Part shown: piece after piece, positions 1-11,361 of the stretch | How the letters are laid out: every line of letters starts with the position of its first letter | Numbering within the stretch: position 1 is the first letter of the stretch | From: Malachius bipustulatus | Lineage: Eukaryota; Arthropoda; Insecta; Coleoptera; Melyridae | Assembly: GCA_910589415.1 (NCBI GenBank) | Contig: OU342632.1 | Location: 18,603,507-18,667,506, forward strand | Length of the DNA stretch: 64,000 nucleotides | Direction of reading: 5' to 3' | Translations under genes and position numbers: made by a program | Notes under the pieces: model-generated | The model's input: the letters and a program-made list of their open reading frames with translations, nothing else | What the model was told of the DNA's origin: nothing | Database searches by the model: none

Positions 1-2212
1 CCTTTATAAAACAGTTTTATAAAGATGTTTGACTTTGTTTCTTAAGGCTTGAGTAGACGTTTACATAACTATCCGATATTAGTGCTACGCTGACCTTATA
101 GAACAAGTTAAAAAGCCAATATGTTTTATAAACCTGCGCCCAATTTGCGTTTATAACTGCTGTATAGACGTTTTAGAAATGTTCTCAGGAATAAAGCTGT
201 TTTATAAATTTTGTTTTATTAACATTCTTACAGCATTTATAAAATATAAAATTGTTAGTTGGGCTACTTTCACCGGTGACCTAAAAAAAAACCACCAGAG
301 TGTCCAGAACAACAGAACTGTCATAAACTATCTAATAAGCAAATTTATAGGTGTAAATGACAAAAAAAATTGAGTTTAAATTTGATCATTTGGAGTCCGG
401 GCCTGCTTGATTAGATGATAAATTTATGAAATTCTTATTGTCTCGGTTCTTGAGGGGCGAAAGACACCCACACTTAAACCATCAGTTTGAGGGTAAACTA
501 TGACGTGTTGAAAGAGAAAAAAGCTGTTTTAGGAAGAGTGAAGAGACTTGGAAGAGGCTTTCATCTATGATAATAGTAAAGTTGTCTTTAAGGCTTAATT
601 ATTTTGTAATAATTTTTTTATGCAAAATTTAAATCAACCTAGTGGATTTCTTATCCTACCTGAGGTACTTATATAATACTAAAGACTTTCAGTCAACACT
701 GGGGTGCGAATATTCGAATTTCAACTTTCGGTGAGCTACTTAGCATGGAAGACTGAGCAAATGAAAATTCTATAAAATCCGCTTTACCTTTGCCTTAGGT
801 TTACTCGACAGTTATTCCGTGGGTTTATTAATTCAAAGTTTATGGTGGTGTATTTTAAGTTCCAGCGCGCGCAAAGACGTAGATGTGTGAAAAAAGAATT
901 GAACAACTTTGTTCAACTTCTGAAACTCTTAGATATTTAACTTGAGGAAGCTGAATAAATAAAGTCAAAGAAGGTACATTCGGAGGTGGATAAAATATAA
1001 GAACTTTGGGAATATATTAACATTTATCGTGATAAAAATTTATTTAATCCCGTATAGAAGATTAGGTTGGACTTCTATCTGGTAAAGTTAGAAAAGTAGG
1101 TCCCCACTTAATTTCATTAGATGGAGCTTTTGTAAATAAAACTTCATTTTTATTTTGAATACAATGAAAACACGTTTCGAAAGTTGGAAAAATTTCGGAA
1201 TGTCCATGAAAAAATACAGAAGGAATTGTTTCAATGTTATTCCTCCCCCCACCCCCCTCCCAATAAAATGGTCTCAAATTTTTTCAAGAATTATTTTTAA
1301 ACTACTTATAACTATACGTTTTATTAGTAGAGCTATAGACTTCATTTGAAAGCCAATTGCCTTATTGCAGAGGAAAATATGTTCAGCTCGCTCTACTTTG
1401 AAAAAAAACCAAACGACTCTACGCCCCATTATGAGTTCCAAAAGTTATTTCCCCATTTTTTGTTCTCTTGAAGTTCTTCAACTTACTTTAACCCCACGTT
1501 AGAGCCACCTACTCGTACTAGTACGAACTTATTAATCGGTGACTAATTTGCATAAAAACTAAAGAGAGTACTGCTTCAGTCTGAAGTTCCCCAAGCGATT
1601 TGACTTTCGTTTTGATTCCGCTGTTCACCATGATTTCCGTCAACGATGCTCTTCGGCGTCTCCCAAAGTAACTTACTTATCTTCCGTCACGTCCTTATCC
1701 ATCACTAACTCACCAACTTTCAGTCAAATCATTAATTCTATGAACACCTAGATGAAGTTGCAACGGAAAGTTCGTTCAAGCTTCTTGTTTCCAGCTTCTA
1801 CAGTGTGTTAATTTAAAAAGGGCGCATGCAGCGTGAATATTCCTTGAAAAAAGTCTACAATCGAAAATTGTCATAAAACTGACACATAGAGCGTGTCAAA
1901 GATAAGAACGAATAGGATGGGGATCTCAGAAACCAGAAACAGGTAAAAGGGGAAAAAGCTGGGCAACCAGAAGGACAAGGCAATGGCAGAAAGAGATTTC
2001 AAAAATTTTTGATTTTCGAATTATTTTGAAAAAATGTCAAAATTTTCAATTTTAGTTTTATGACCAGCTTTATTTTTGCGATATCAGTTTTTTTTATCTA
2101 ACAATTCGTATTTGCAGAGCCGAACTGAAGTTCGATTTTCTAAATACGGCCCTGTATTTTTTATTGTAAAAATAGGAAGATTAATTCTGAATTTAATGAT
2201 ATGTCACAAATA
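1..2212. other. AT-rich DNA without recognisable genes
   Basis: No reading frame here resembles a known protein; those present are short and low in complexity. The first 250 bases hold several tttataaaac-type short palindromes. Positions about 1920-2005 are purine-rich. Nothing else stands out. Probably intronic or intergenic. Confidence 0.6.
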
Positions 2213-3056
2213 CAGGGTGCTCTGGAGACATTATATCCAAAACTACGCTTCGGATCAAAACAAATCGCCCATGAAAGTTGTTCATCTGGTAGGGCACATC
2301 GAATGATACTAAACTTGCCCCCCCTACCCCCGCTGCCTAAGGGTGGAAAAGGGTAACTTTGGAATCTTAAATAGGAACTCTAATTTTTAATTGCAGATTC
2401 GGATTTTGCGCTTAAAAATACCTAGGAAATTGCTCCCTCCTTTCTCCCTTTCCTCCTAGTAGGGGTGGTGGGGTAAATTTGAATTTTGGCTAGCAACCCT
2501 TATTTTCATTTTTTAAAATTACGTACGATTTGTCTGTAACATTTTTTTAGATTCATGACAGGAACAGGAAAATAATCGAGGAAAACCACATTTGGTAAAA
2601 AGGCGGTGAAAAATTGGTATGTCGTGAGAAATACACACTACACCAGAATTACAAAAGCAGGTGTCCGCGATATTTTTGACCTCCTTCTTCTTTTAGCGAT
2701 AGGAAAGAGAATTGTGTCCAAATCTTCAATGGGAAAGTTCTTTTTCTTCTAGCAAATCTTGTTTTTCCGGGACAAAATCTATTGATTTGACTTTGTATTG
2801 TTGTAAGTTCTTAATGGAAGGCGCTGCAATGACATGCAGTCTGATTTTCATTTATTCGTTTATTATTTGACGTATGAAGAGCCGAGGAAAGATGAATGGT
2901 CGGAAACTTCATCCCACTACTAGGCAGTGGGGGTAGGAGGGCCAAGCTTACTATTATTGAATGCGCCCTTCCAGACGATCAACTGTCATGGGCGACTTGT
3001 TTTGATTAGATATATGTATTCATATTCCCATGTCTCCAGATAAACCGAGCACCCTC
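2213..3056. mobile_element. Non-autonomous DNA transposon (MITE-like), TA-flanked
   Basis: The first ~140 bases, beginning cagggtgctctggagac, reappear as an imperfect reverse complement in the last ~145 bases, ending gagcaccctc. Shared blocks include a cgcccatga motif and a pyrimidine/purine tract next to the ccccctaccccc sequence. A TA dinucleotide lies on each side (2211-2212 and 3057-3058), as expected for Tc1/mariner-superfamily insertion. The ~560-bp interior has no transposase-like frame, so the element would depend on a transposase supplied in trans. The two arms have diverged by several substitutions and small indels, so this is not a recent insertion. The terminal cagggtg is also the first seven bases of the autonomous-type element at 61.2 kb, but the rest of the arms differs. 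Confidence 0.75.
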
Positions 3057-3116
3057 TATGTGCATCGCTCACCCCTCGCCCCCCATCAACAACCCCTAAA
3101 AAATCCTAAAAATGGA

Positions 3117-3375
3117 ATGACCGATGAAACATCGATGTACGTAGCGTTTACATGAAGCAAAAATTCTTTAACAATTCACATGATCTGCCGGAAATTTTTC
3201 TAAGTCAAAAGTCAAGGAAACATCGATGTATGTAACGTTTACATGTCAGTCCAGGTTAGGCCCGAAAATCGATTTTTACGTGAGGCCAGGTTAACTCCGG
3301 TTTTTTGTTTGTCAGCCCAGGTTAGGTCCGAAAATCGATTTTCACGTGAGACCAGGTTAGCTCCCAATTTTCCAC
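3117..3375 (+). repeat. Local direct duplications
   Basis: Two kinds of short direct repeat sit side by side. A ~29-base block starting gaaacatcgatgta occurs at about 3126 and 3217. Then a 66-bp unit (caggttaggyccgaaaatcg ...) occurs twice in tandem from about 3245 to 3375 with a few substitutions. No coding function is suggested. The ttagg within it is not a telomeric array. Confidence 0.7.
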
Positions 3376-4268
3376 TAATTTTTTTTAGTAATGTTCATTT
3401 GTTTAATCGTTTTACTAATTTGAAATGCATAAAAATGAAAAAAAAAATCACTTTTCTAAATAGATAAATAGAGAGGATGATAGAAAAAGCCACATAGTTC
3501 CATATATGCATTGAATAAAGGTCGGTGTCGAAAAGTCGAAAAATCGCAAATCTAAGAAAGTTATCTATCTCACGCTTCCAATGGTTTGAATACATGTTAA
3601 AATGGCGCGAAAGAAAAATAATGATGAGTCACGGTGCAGATTTGAACTGTCTCGTCTCCCCTGATATAGAACGTTGGTACCAATAGCAGTTTTTTTTAAT
3701 TTGAGTGAATATTGAGTGAACATTCTGAATTTTAAGACGCCTAAACAATATATTACATTAAACAATCAAGTTCAGGCATTTCACTTTGTTTATCGAATTT
3801 TCTCTCGGATAAACCGTTTAACTTTTTATCGTGTTTTTCATCCTCTCCTTATTCAACCCTGAACTATAAGACTGCCGATAATCAATCATCCTTCGGATAA
3901 CAGGAGCAAATTTACATTTGGGTATATACATGCATCCAAATTTGTAAGGTTCATGTTTATGTACATCGAAGATGATCACTTATCCACTGTTATTATAATA
4001 AAGCTTTTCAATAATAAAATTTCAATAATAAAAAAAGATCGGTATTAATTAATTGTATTAATTTTATATAAAAAAAAAACATTATCAGACAATAGATCAG
4101 AGATGGGCAAAACCCTCGACAAAAGAGCTTGTAGCCACAAGTCCCAAAACCAAAGAGTTGAAAGCCCAAAGCCACAATTCCTTTTTTGTGTCCAAAGCTC
4201 CAGTATCGTTGAAAAAGTCAAAACGATTGATTTTATCCCACCAAACGCATTTAAAATCGTATCGTGAT
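3376..4268. other. AT-rich DNA, no gene
   Basis: No supported gene. A short segment at about 3620-3690 read on the minus strand has a gttcaaatc box reminiscent of a tRNA-derived SINE, but no complete tRNA-like fold could be made. Confidence 0.5.
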
Positions 4269-4281
4269 TCAGTGGCGGCTA
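4269..4281. repeat. Target-site duplication, left copy (LINE)
   Basis: The 13 bases tcagtggcggcta occur here and again at 5503-5515, exactly flanking the LINE-derived element. Duplications of this length are what target-primed reverse transcription leaves. Confidence 0.85.
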
Positions 4282-4378
4282 TTTGTATTGTATTTGTATT
4301 TTTGAGGGTGATCAAGTTACTGCGACCTAAAAGATCTATTGTATCCCCTTTACTGTGCTTCGCCTGGTGTGAATCCCT

Positions 4379-5047
4379 TTAGTGAAGCACCCTCTCCAAG
4401 TCCGTTTCCTTGAGAAACTTCAGGATTTTGAGAGGATCAAGGTCGGGTAAATTCCCGGCCTCTAGCTGGTGGTGGCCCAGAACATTACTTCTTTTGAGTT
4501 CTATCGCATCGCAGTTGAGCAGCAGGTGACGTGGTGGCTCGTCTCCTTTCCCGCAGAATCTGCAGACGCCATTTTCTTCTATGTCTAACTTCCTCAGGTG
4601 TTCCTTGAGCTTGCAATGTCCCGTTAGGAATCCCGTCAGTGTTCTGAGACGTTCCTTGCTGAGGTTGAAGAGTATCTTCGACCTCTCTCGGTTAAAATTC
4701 CCGAGAAGTTCTTTGGCTTGTGTCAACCCCGAGAGGTTCCTCCAATGGGTTTCTCTCAGTTTTCTTCTTCCTTTTGGAGTTCTGCCTTGAAGAAAGTATC
4801 TTCGAAGCCACAGAATGGTTCTGGTCCTATGAAGGGTGTCGATGCTCCTTTTCTTGCCAATGCGTGGGCATTCTTCTTGCGTTCGAGGTGGTCTCGAGCA
4901 CAAGGATTGTTTAGATTGCCGACTGTCTTGACGGGTGACAAGCCCCGCTCGGTCAGCAGTCTGTATCGCGGTGATGTCCCGCAATTTCTTGTTTTTTTGT
5001 TTCTTACCATGGTTGATCCCACGAGTAGCTAGGGAAGGGTGTTCCAC
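4379..5047 (-). pseudogene. LINE ORF2 C-terminal remnant (RNase H end plus CCHC region)
   Basis: The open frame is 222 codons. Its last ~110 residues are the conserved LINE tail after RNase H: the SGLTQAKELLGNF block, then LRTLTGFLTGHCKLKEHLRKL, then a zinc-knuckle-like C-x2-C-x8-H-x4-C motif (CRFCGKGDEPPRHLLLNC), ending a few dozen residues later. The end of RNase H (ALARKGASTPFIGPEP) is encoded in a different minus-strand frame at about 4800-4890, so a frameshift near 4760-4800 separates the two. The N-terminal ~100 residues of the open frame are therefore not native protein sequence. No catalytic RT or endonuclease residues are present. Family assignment rests on motif recognition; the exact clade (I, R1 or LOA) is uncertain. 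Confidence 0.8.
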
Positions 5048-5312
5048 CTATGCAGAGCCCCGCATGCAAAGGTGAGGGGATTGATATAGTGGGGTGCCCC
5101 CTGGTGCCCCAAGGTTGAATCCAGTAGGGCTGGTCTTCTATCCAGTCACGCATCCCATCAGCTTGGACCCCCGCCTTAGGATTTAGGTTTTTTAGTGAGG
5201 TTGTCTCCTTTTGGTTCCGGCGATTAATCCCAGACCCCCGCATCTCTCTGTGCGCGGTACGTGACCACGACAACAGATGATACGGTATATCAGATAGTCC
5301 ACAGTCGGACAT
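5004..5312 (-). pseudogene. LINE leader / possible ORF1 start remnant
   Basis: A 102-codon open frame in the GC-rich 5' part of the deleted LINE. It lies just downstream of the leader and overlaps the ORF2 remnant in another frame. No CCHC knuckle or other ORF1 motif is visible. It may be the first part of ORF1 cut off by the internal deletion, or it may be chance. Low confidence as a protein; it is listed because it fills the space between the leader and the RNase H remnant. Confidence 0.3.
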
Positions 5313-5502
5313 CTCTGGCGCCGTTTCCCCTCGACCACCTCGAGGGGAGGTGGTCCGCGGCAGGACTTTGAGCTACCAGTCTAGAATTTTACCTCCGACG
5401 AGCTCTATCACCGCTGCTAACCTTACTCACTTACGCTCATTGTAAGGCCTTCCCCCTATCCGCCACCTGGGGACGCGCCCGATGGGTACTCAACCGCACG
5501 GG

Positions 5503-5515
5503 TCAGTGGCGGCTA
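5503..5515. repeat. Target-site duplication, right copy (LINE)
   Basis: Second copy of the 13-bp tcagtggcggcta, immediately beyond the 5' end of the minus-strand LINE. Confidence 0.85.
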
Positions 5516-7785
5516 GTGGCTTGTAAAGTTAGTGAAGGGTAGATTCTACCCAGGACAAGGTTCGGTCATTATTTCTACTGTGATGTCCGGTTAGACAACG
5601 TCCAGATGTTTTTTTTTGCTTCAGTGCCCAATTAGACTAAGTCCGGTCAGCTCGAAAATTCTATTTCTGTTCAAACGGAAAAGTCCGGCCAGTTAGATTT
5701 TTTTTTGGCAAAGTTAGAGTCAAAGCAAATAGGATAATACACACGATCTCAATGGGAAAGAAAAACTTTATGATACGCGACAGACACCTTGTTATCAGAC
5801 ATTTACAGTGCAAAGAGGAGGCGGACTAAGATGAAAAAAGAGAACCATCGCTAAATAACTTACGGAATTGACGGCGAAATTACTGGATGACTATCTCCTG
5901 CATGTCTAAATTAGCAAACCGTTGTAAGCTACTTACAAAGTTGTGTTCAATTCTGTAAAAATGGATATTTACACGATCTCAAGGGGAAAGACAAGCTTGA
6001 TAAGCTACAGCTGCTTCCACATTGCAGCAAAATAGAGGAACTTTTTGTTACTCTCCTTGTTACCAGAAGTTTTTAACATTAAAATAATTTATCTATTTCC
6101 TGATCCTGGACTTACCAAACCTTATGCCTTTTTTGAACTGGAAATGTCCAGCTTTTGGAAAATAATATCGAAACTAAACTTTATCCAATTGCGTAAAAAT
6201 TGGGGGGTGAAAAAGTTGGAGCCCTAATCTACCATACGTTCCTGATTGCTGTTATATTGGAGCAATCGATAGAAACCAAAGTAATAAAAAAGTAATGTTG
6301 CAGAGCGAGGGTGAAGTGACATAGGGTTAAGAGTGAAAAGGCATAGATATTTAATAATAATTACTAAGTGGGTAACTTGATTTTTTAATTTAAAGCTTCG
6401 AAAGAGTTCGATTGTTTTTCTTTCCTCGTAGATTTCCTTGTGAAATCTCTCGGGTATCACGGCTGGAAGTCAACGCATCTCCCGTAACCAACCCCTATCT
6501 GTAATGAATGCAGAATATCATCCGAAAATAACCAAATAAGAAAAGTTGGCAAGGCAGAGCTGTTATGCTTTGCGGGCACAAGTAATTATTTCTTCTGGAG
6601 TTTTCGCCGTCTAGTGAATTTCTCCCGGGACAATGCAGTTGAGGTAATGAAAATAAAATGTGGTTTTTGTAACAAGAAGCCGCTATAATTCATCTTCACG
6701 GACTTTTTTATTTTCAACACTGTCCTCCACTTCACTGATAAGTAAGATTTGTTTCATATTCCCTATACATTCTTTTAAATTCGAGACAAACGAGGAACTT
6801 TTGTGAGTAGATTGGATTATTAACACGACTTAACTATATTCTGTAACATGACGTAATAATATGACTCACAATAATAATTAGTAATTAACACAAAAACTTT
6901 TTTGAATGTATTCATTTAAGTCTTTAAGATCAACGCCCAACTGACTGGACAATAATAATTATGCAACAATTAGCTTTATCAACAATAATAACTGCTATGA
7001 TAATTGAAATTGTAATTGATTCCGGGCTGTTGTGCCGTGGTCCATTGAGTTTTTCTCTATTAGCGTCTACAGCTACGATAAACATCGTCAGCTGCTACTT
7101 GTGCGCAAGCGATGGTCATCCCCCCTCCACTAGTCATCAACTATAGCAACGGCCTATCTCTGCAATGATGTCATAGGTACCATAAAACTTATAAAATTAA
7201 ATGAGAATTATTGGAATTTCCTTTATAATATTCCTGCATTATTATTGATCTAAACATAGAGATATATTCTTCGCAAAACTGAATTTGCATGTTGAATCCC
7301 TATGACTCACTTACCTGCAAGTTTCCATTCTGTATATTGTGTAAATTATCCTAGTTTCTAGACAATTTGCATGCGGACACTGCTGGTCAAATAATTATTA
7401 ATGGTAAGTTGGTGTCAACTTTCGTTGTGACCAGAATACAATATTGACCCTATTGCCTTCGTATTCGTTACGAGTAATGTCAAATTCATAACATATTCTG
7501 GAGTGGTCCGTAAGTCTGGCTTATTGGACTTCGAGAGGTGTTTTGTAAAAGATGTCCTCTGACCATTCTCCGTTCTCCAAAACACTTCCCTGGTTGGCTG
7601 TTATGTAATGTTCAAACAAGCTTATTGGAGGTGATATCATCAATAAGGCTCAGATTTAGCAGGATTTTTTATGCAATTGTTCTCGAGTGCTTACTTGCCT
7701 GTATGAAAGTAAAAATTCTGATCAAATAAGTATAAAACTTTATTAAGTAGCTGGACGTCTCTGTTGCCTAAATTATGGAACGATT
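5516..7785. other. AT-rich DNA, no gene
   Basis: Nothing coding is recognisable. aagtccgg-like phrases recur between 5580 and 5690. A ~40-bp direct repeat starting acacgatctca occurs at about 5739 and 5972. Confidence 0.5.
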
Positions 7786-7914
7786 AGTTATGAATGAACA
7801 AGTGAAACGAAGGAGTGACGTGAAGAGTCGCTCTGCGGTAAAATCCGTCGCTCTTATTTTACAGAAAAGCGACGCTTCATGTCACTCATTCGTTTCATTT
7901 GTTCATTCATAACT
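7786..7914. repeat. Palindromic MITE-like hairpin (46-bp arms)
   Basis: Bases 7786-7831 (starting agttatgaatgaaca) are the near-perfect reverse complement of 7869-7914. They leave a loop of ~37 bp that contains the related phrases gtcgctctg and cgtcgctctt. Four or so mismatches separate the arms. No clear target duplication could be seen. It is most likely a small foldback/MITE element; a structured non-coding RNA is possible but unsupported. Confidence 0.75.
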
Positions 7915-8136
7915 GATAAGTTCACAATAACCCAATTCATATAATTTTTAAGTCTCAAATTTATTCAACCCTCGATTTAACCTCCCTGTATTTCACTTCA
8001 AAAAGGGTTTTATTAATAAAAAATTTCATGTTGTAACATTCTACAGTTTAGTCACATATTTTTTACAACTCCTCGTGTATATGAGTAATAATATTATGCC
8101 TCAGCATCCTGCAATTGCGGTTGTATTGCTGACAAC

Positions 8137-8195
8137 TGTCCTGATGATGGGTAAAGACTCGAAACCGGTCGACAAGCTAAAACGAAGTCAATAAA
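8137..8195 (+). other. Hammerhead-ribozyme-like core with polyadenylation signal
   Basis: In order: tgtc, CTGATGA (8141-8147), one extra t, a 4-bp helix gggt/actc with loop aaag, GAAA (8161-8164), ccgg, tc, then gaca pairing back to tgtc. This matches the conserved hammerhead core (CUGANGA ... GAAA) with short stems I and II. Stem III would be at most one or two pairs, which is too short for a normal monomeric ribozyme. An aataaa follows at about 8187. Penelope-like elements, which occur elsewhere in this window, are known to carry hammerhead motifs in their terminal repeats, so a Penelope-type terminal fragment is a reasonable guess. Confidence 0.35.
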
Positions 8196-8297
8196 ACTTT
8201 ATGTACTTATAACCTTTTGTTCCACCCCAAGCAATTTTCGAGGAGGTAAGGAGTGCTATTTAGCAGCCAAATAGCTCAAAAATGAAAATTGACTTAT

Positions 8298-9360
8298 TGT
8301 TATGGCAATGCACACAAATGAACAACGTCACAGATCGAAGAAAATTCACAAGCAAATTTTTACAGTGTTTATTAACAATAATCAAAGTAATTAATACAAT
8401 AAATATAGAAATATAATAGATAATAAAGATATTTAAATATCACAAAAAAATGAAATATTGCAATCGATGGTAAAATACAAAAATGGTGTCACAGGTAGGT
8501 ACAATTAGTAATAAAATATTAAATTCATAGAAACTATGAAACAATTATAATAATGAAATAGGTACATAGTTGATTATAGAAACTATGAAATTATTAAACA
8601 AAAAAGATAAAATGATTACAAGTTGAAAAATGACATTGAAACCCACACGATGGCGGCGTGTGGGGGCGATATTAATAATTAAAAATTGCTTTAATTAATA
8701 AGAGAAAAAAATAACGGTTAAAAAAGCAATGACATGAAAAATAGCAACAAGGCTCGGTATAGCAGTAAAGGATTGAACTACATACTTAGCTTTGTAAAGC
8801 AGGTGGTGGTGTTGCCTGTTGCCTGTCTCTCCAAGGTGTTCAACACGACTGCCCTAGGATCTGCCATGAAATAACGGTGCTGGTGGTAGTGCTAGCAGTG
8901 GGTGCATGGCACGGTGCTGCCTGGGAGTCCTCCTGGTGTCCTGATCTGGCTGTTATGGTCTTGATGGTCTTCTTTTTAAGACATCCATAAGAAAAAGGGG
9001 CGAACTCCCTCTACTGAGCCACTGAGCGGGGGAAAGGGTGCTTATAGCTGCGAGACATATTGATTGATTTTCAAACAGTAATTATGTTGAAACAGGTAGT
9101 CTGTTCTTAAATTTTAACAGGAATCGAATCACCCACCAATGCGCTCTCCCTTATATCAAGTGTTCCCCTCTATGCAGGTGCCACGAGTTGAAACGACCAG
9201 ACTCGGGAAGACCGAATGGCAGTGTCATCACGGATCCCCGTATAACGCAACCTACCTCTCTACACCAAGCGCTCATGAAGGCATGTGTACAGTGCGCTCC
9301 AAAAATGTTTATTACTTACTAAAAGGGAAATAAATGGAACGGTGACAAAAGAACCGTTAC
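8298..9360. other. Unassigned segment with GC-rich core; possible decayed LTR
   Basis: Positions about 8745-9060 are clearly richer in G+C than their surroundings (ggtggtggtgttgcctgttgcc). On the minus strand a TATAAG-like box at about 9040 lies upstream of an AATAAA-like signal at about 8365, the layout of a minus-strand LTR, as in the two clearer solo LTRs at 28.4 and 39.5 kb. I could not find matching ends or a target duplication. A gattcgattcc box at about 9120-9131 (minus) also recalls a tRNA-derived SINE. No protein is recognisable. Confidence 0.25.
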
Positions 9361-9599
9361 ATACTCAGGTGATCAAAATTAAATTTTTATCAACTTAAAA
9401 AAATTAATTCTTATTTTCTTTTAATGTTTAAAGTTTCTTTAATGGCATTCGAACACTAACTTGTGCATTTAGCCATTTATAAAAAATAGCAGTTATAAAA
9501 ATCGCTTTTATTAGAGAAACTTTTATTTAGAGAAAAACATATTTTCATATTAAATCAGCATGAAAGCTGGAATTTTTTGAAAAATAAAGCCTATTATGC

Positions 9600-11361
9600 G
9601 CTCACGGAATTACTTCTATGGCTCGTCCGTAAATATCATTTACAACTCTTGTTACGTCATATACTCATTTATGCGTCATGCATGCACATCGAATCTGTAC
9701 TGTGGCCCCCGGACAAAAATGCCCCAAATCGAAGGCCAAACTGAATAATTTACGTCTCTCTTGAATTCCCGCCCTGAATTCTTGATTTGAATTTGAGGTT
9801 AGCCCGCCCTGAAATCTCTAGCTTCGAATGTTTGAAACAAATTGGCCGATGTGATTCTAACCACTTTTTAAAATTCCGAAACTCCCGGTTTTACCTGTGA
9901 TCGTGATCATCTAATCTTTAACCTCGTGAACGTGAACCTTCTATGTGTGTTCATTGTAACTCTGTTTTGTTCGTAACGCTACGAAAATACTCAAGCTAGC
10001 CAATGGTTGGGAGAAAGGAGATATTATTAAAAACAAGAATATCCCGCTATGAAATGAAATCAGCTTTTTATTTTATGCATTCTAACCCCCTCCTAAATGC
10101 AGTATTCGCTGGAACTAATCAGATCAGAGAAAAAAAAAGTCGATACAACTATGCTACTTCGTCGTTCAAAGATTATAACATTGCATGAATACAAAATATC
10201 GGTTATAGTTCAGATAACTTTATTATTAGCCCTGTTGTACACCATACACACTCATAAAGATATAAATAAACAGTGGGGAAAAATAACACGCCTGGGTGCT
10301 GTCCTACTATCACGTTTGGCATAGCGACGTTCAAATTGGGAAAGGTAAAATTGAAATCACTTGAACCGTCACCGATAATGTGAACCAAATAATAGTTTAT
10401 TCATTTACAGTTGCAAACAAATTACCCCAGCGTTAGCTTATCGTTACTTAGTTAGCTTAGTGTAAACACACCCATGTTCCTGTGCATGAATAAAATATTG
10501 AATAGCAACTTCGATAGACGAAACATTTCAATGAATATCAAAGCCTGTGTTGTTTGTATTTAAAACAAAATGAATTGAATAATGAATTTAAATATTAAAA
10601 TTAAAATATTAATAATTAATATTAATGCTTGTGTGTCTCAGAAGTACTTAAATAAATTTTCGATTTGTACAGCACGTGGTGCAAGGTGTTTATATTTTCA
10701 GGCCCTCCTTTCTTATGAACTACACAAAGAGTGTTATTTTAAAGAGACAAATATCTGGCAACATTTTTTGTTGGTTTAAAATTAAATACAAGCAATTGTA
10801 ATCCCTTTTAGTTCATGCACGAAACAATAATTAGATGAATCTCAAACTTGAAACTTTGACGAGTAGCAAATTAACACATGAGGTGCGTTTTTAGATTGCT
10901 TTGACGCTAAGGTTTCGATTATACCATGCGCAGTTGGTATATAGGTCGCTTTTCTTCAATATAAATACATCAAAAATATTATTAAATTAATTTCTTAAAT
11001 CAAATTCCAGTAACTATGATGCAGTTAAATGGAAATTGTTAAACAAATACATAATATTGCGTGTGCCACTCATTTCGATAATAATAGGTTTGTGAATTTT
11101 ATTCGCCGTGCTCCCTCATGAGATTAACTTTGCATTATTTGACATATCGAGTATACCTATACCTACTTAATAATAATTGTTCTACCATAGCCGTTACTTT
11201 TTTTTTTGACTGATGGTTTATACTTAAGACCGTGTTGTAATAAAAAAATTACAGCACTGGTTTAATTCTCATTACACAGCAGGTTGTGTTAAGGTTCTCT
11301 TTCAAGTTATGCAAGTTGTTTTGTTATTGAAAACTTTCATATTATGAGAGAGTAGATAAAA
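9600..11361 (+). repeat. Unclassified dispersed repeat family, copy A
   Basis: The longest collinear copy of a repeat found at least five times in this window. Segments shared with other copies include the cccgccctgaat block with the tgtgatcgtgatcgtctag block (copies at 35.6 and 55.4 kb), the aacgctacgaaaatact block (41.7 and 55.6 kb), the ataacacgcct-tgtcctactatcacgttt block (42.2 kb), the aaagagacaaat block (56.7 kb), and 11050-11361 (inverted at 26.5 kb). Copies have diverged by substitutions and indels. No protein motif, LTR or terminal inverted repeat was recognised, so the class is unknown. Confidence 0.7.

Larger units (their letters stand above)
4282..5502 (-). mobile_element. Internally deleted RNase H-type LINE with both ends and a 13-bp TSD
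   Basis: A non-LTR retrotransposon on the minus strand. Its 5' end (at 5502) begins cccgtgcggttgagtaccc and continues through a GC-rich leader. Its 3' end (at 4282) is an A-rich tail of aatac/caaat units directly against the duplication. The body is only 1.2 kb. It runs from the leader straight into the end of an RNase H domain and the C-terminal zinc-knuckle region; endonuclease and reverse transcriptase are absent. LINEs of the I/R1/LOA type with RNase H are normally several kilobases. Because the 5' terminus is present, this is an internal deletion and not the usual 5' truncation. Whether the deletion predates insertion is an inference. Confidence 0.85.

Noticed and set aside
3245..3375. 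ggttagg phrases suggesting insect telomeric repeat (TTAGG)n
   Set aside because: They occur once per 66-bp unit and not in tandem arrays.
4756..5022. 88-codon minus frame as a separate gene
   Set aside because: Its end encodes the RNase H tail of the LINE in a shifted frame; it is part of the deleted LINE.
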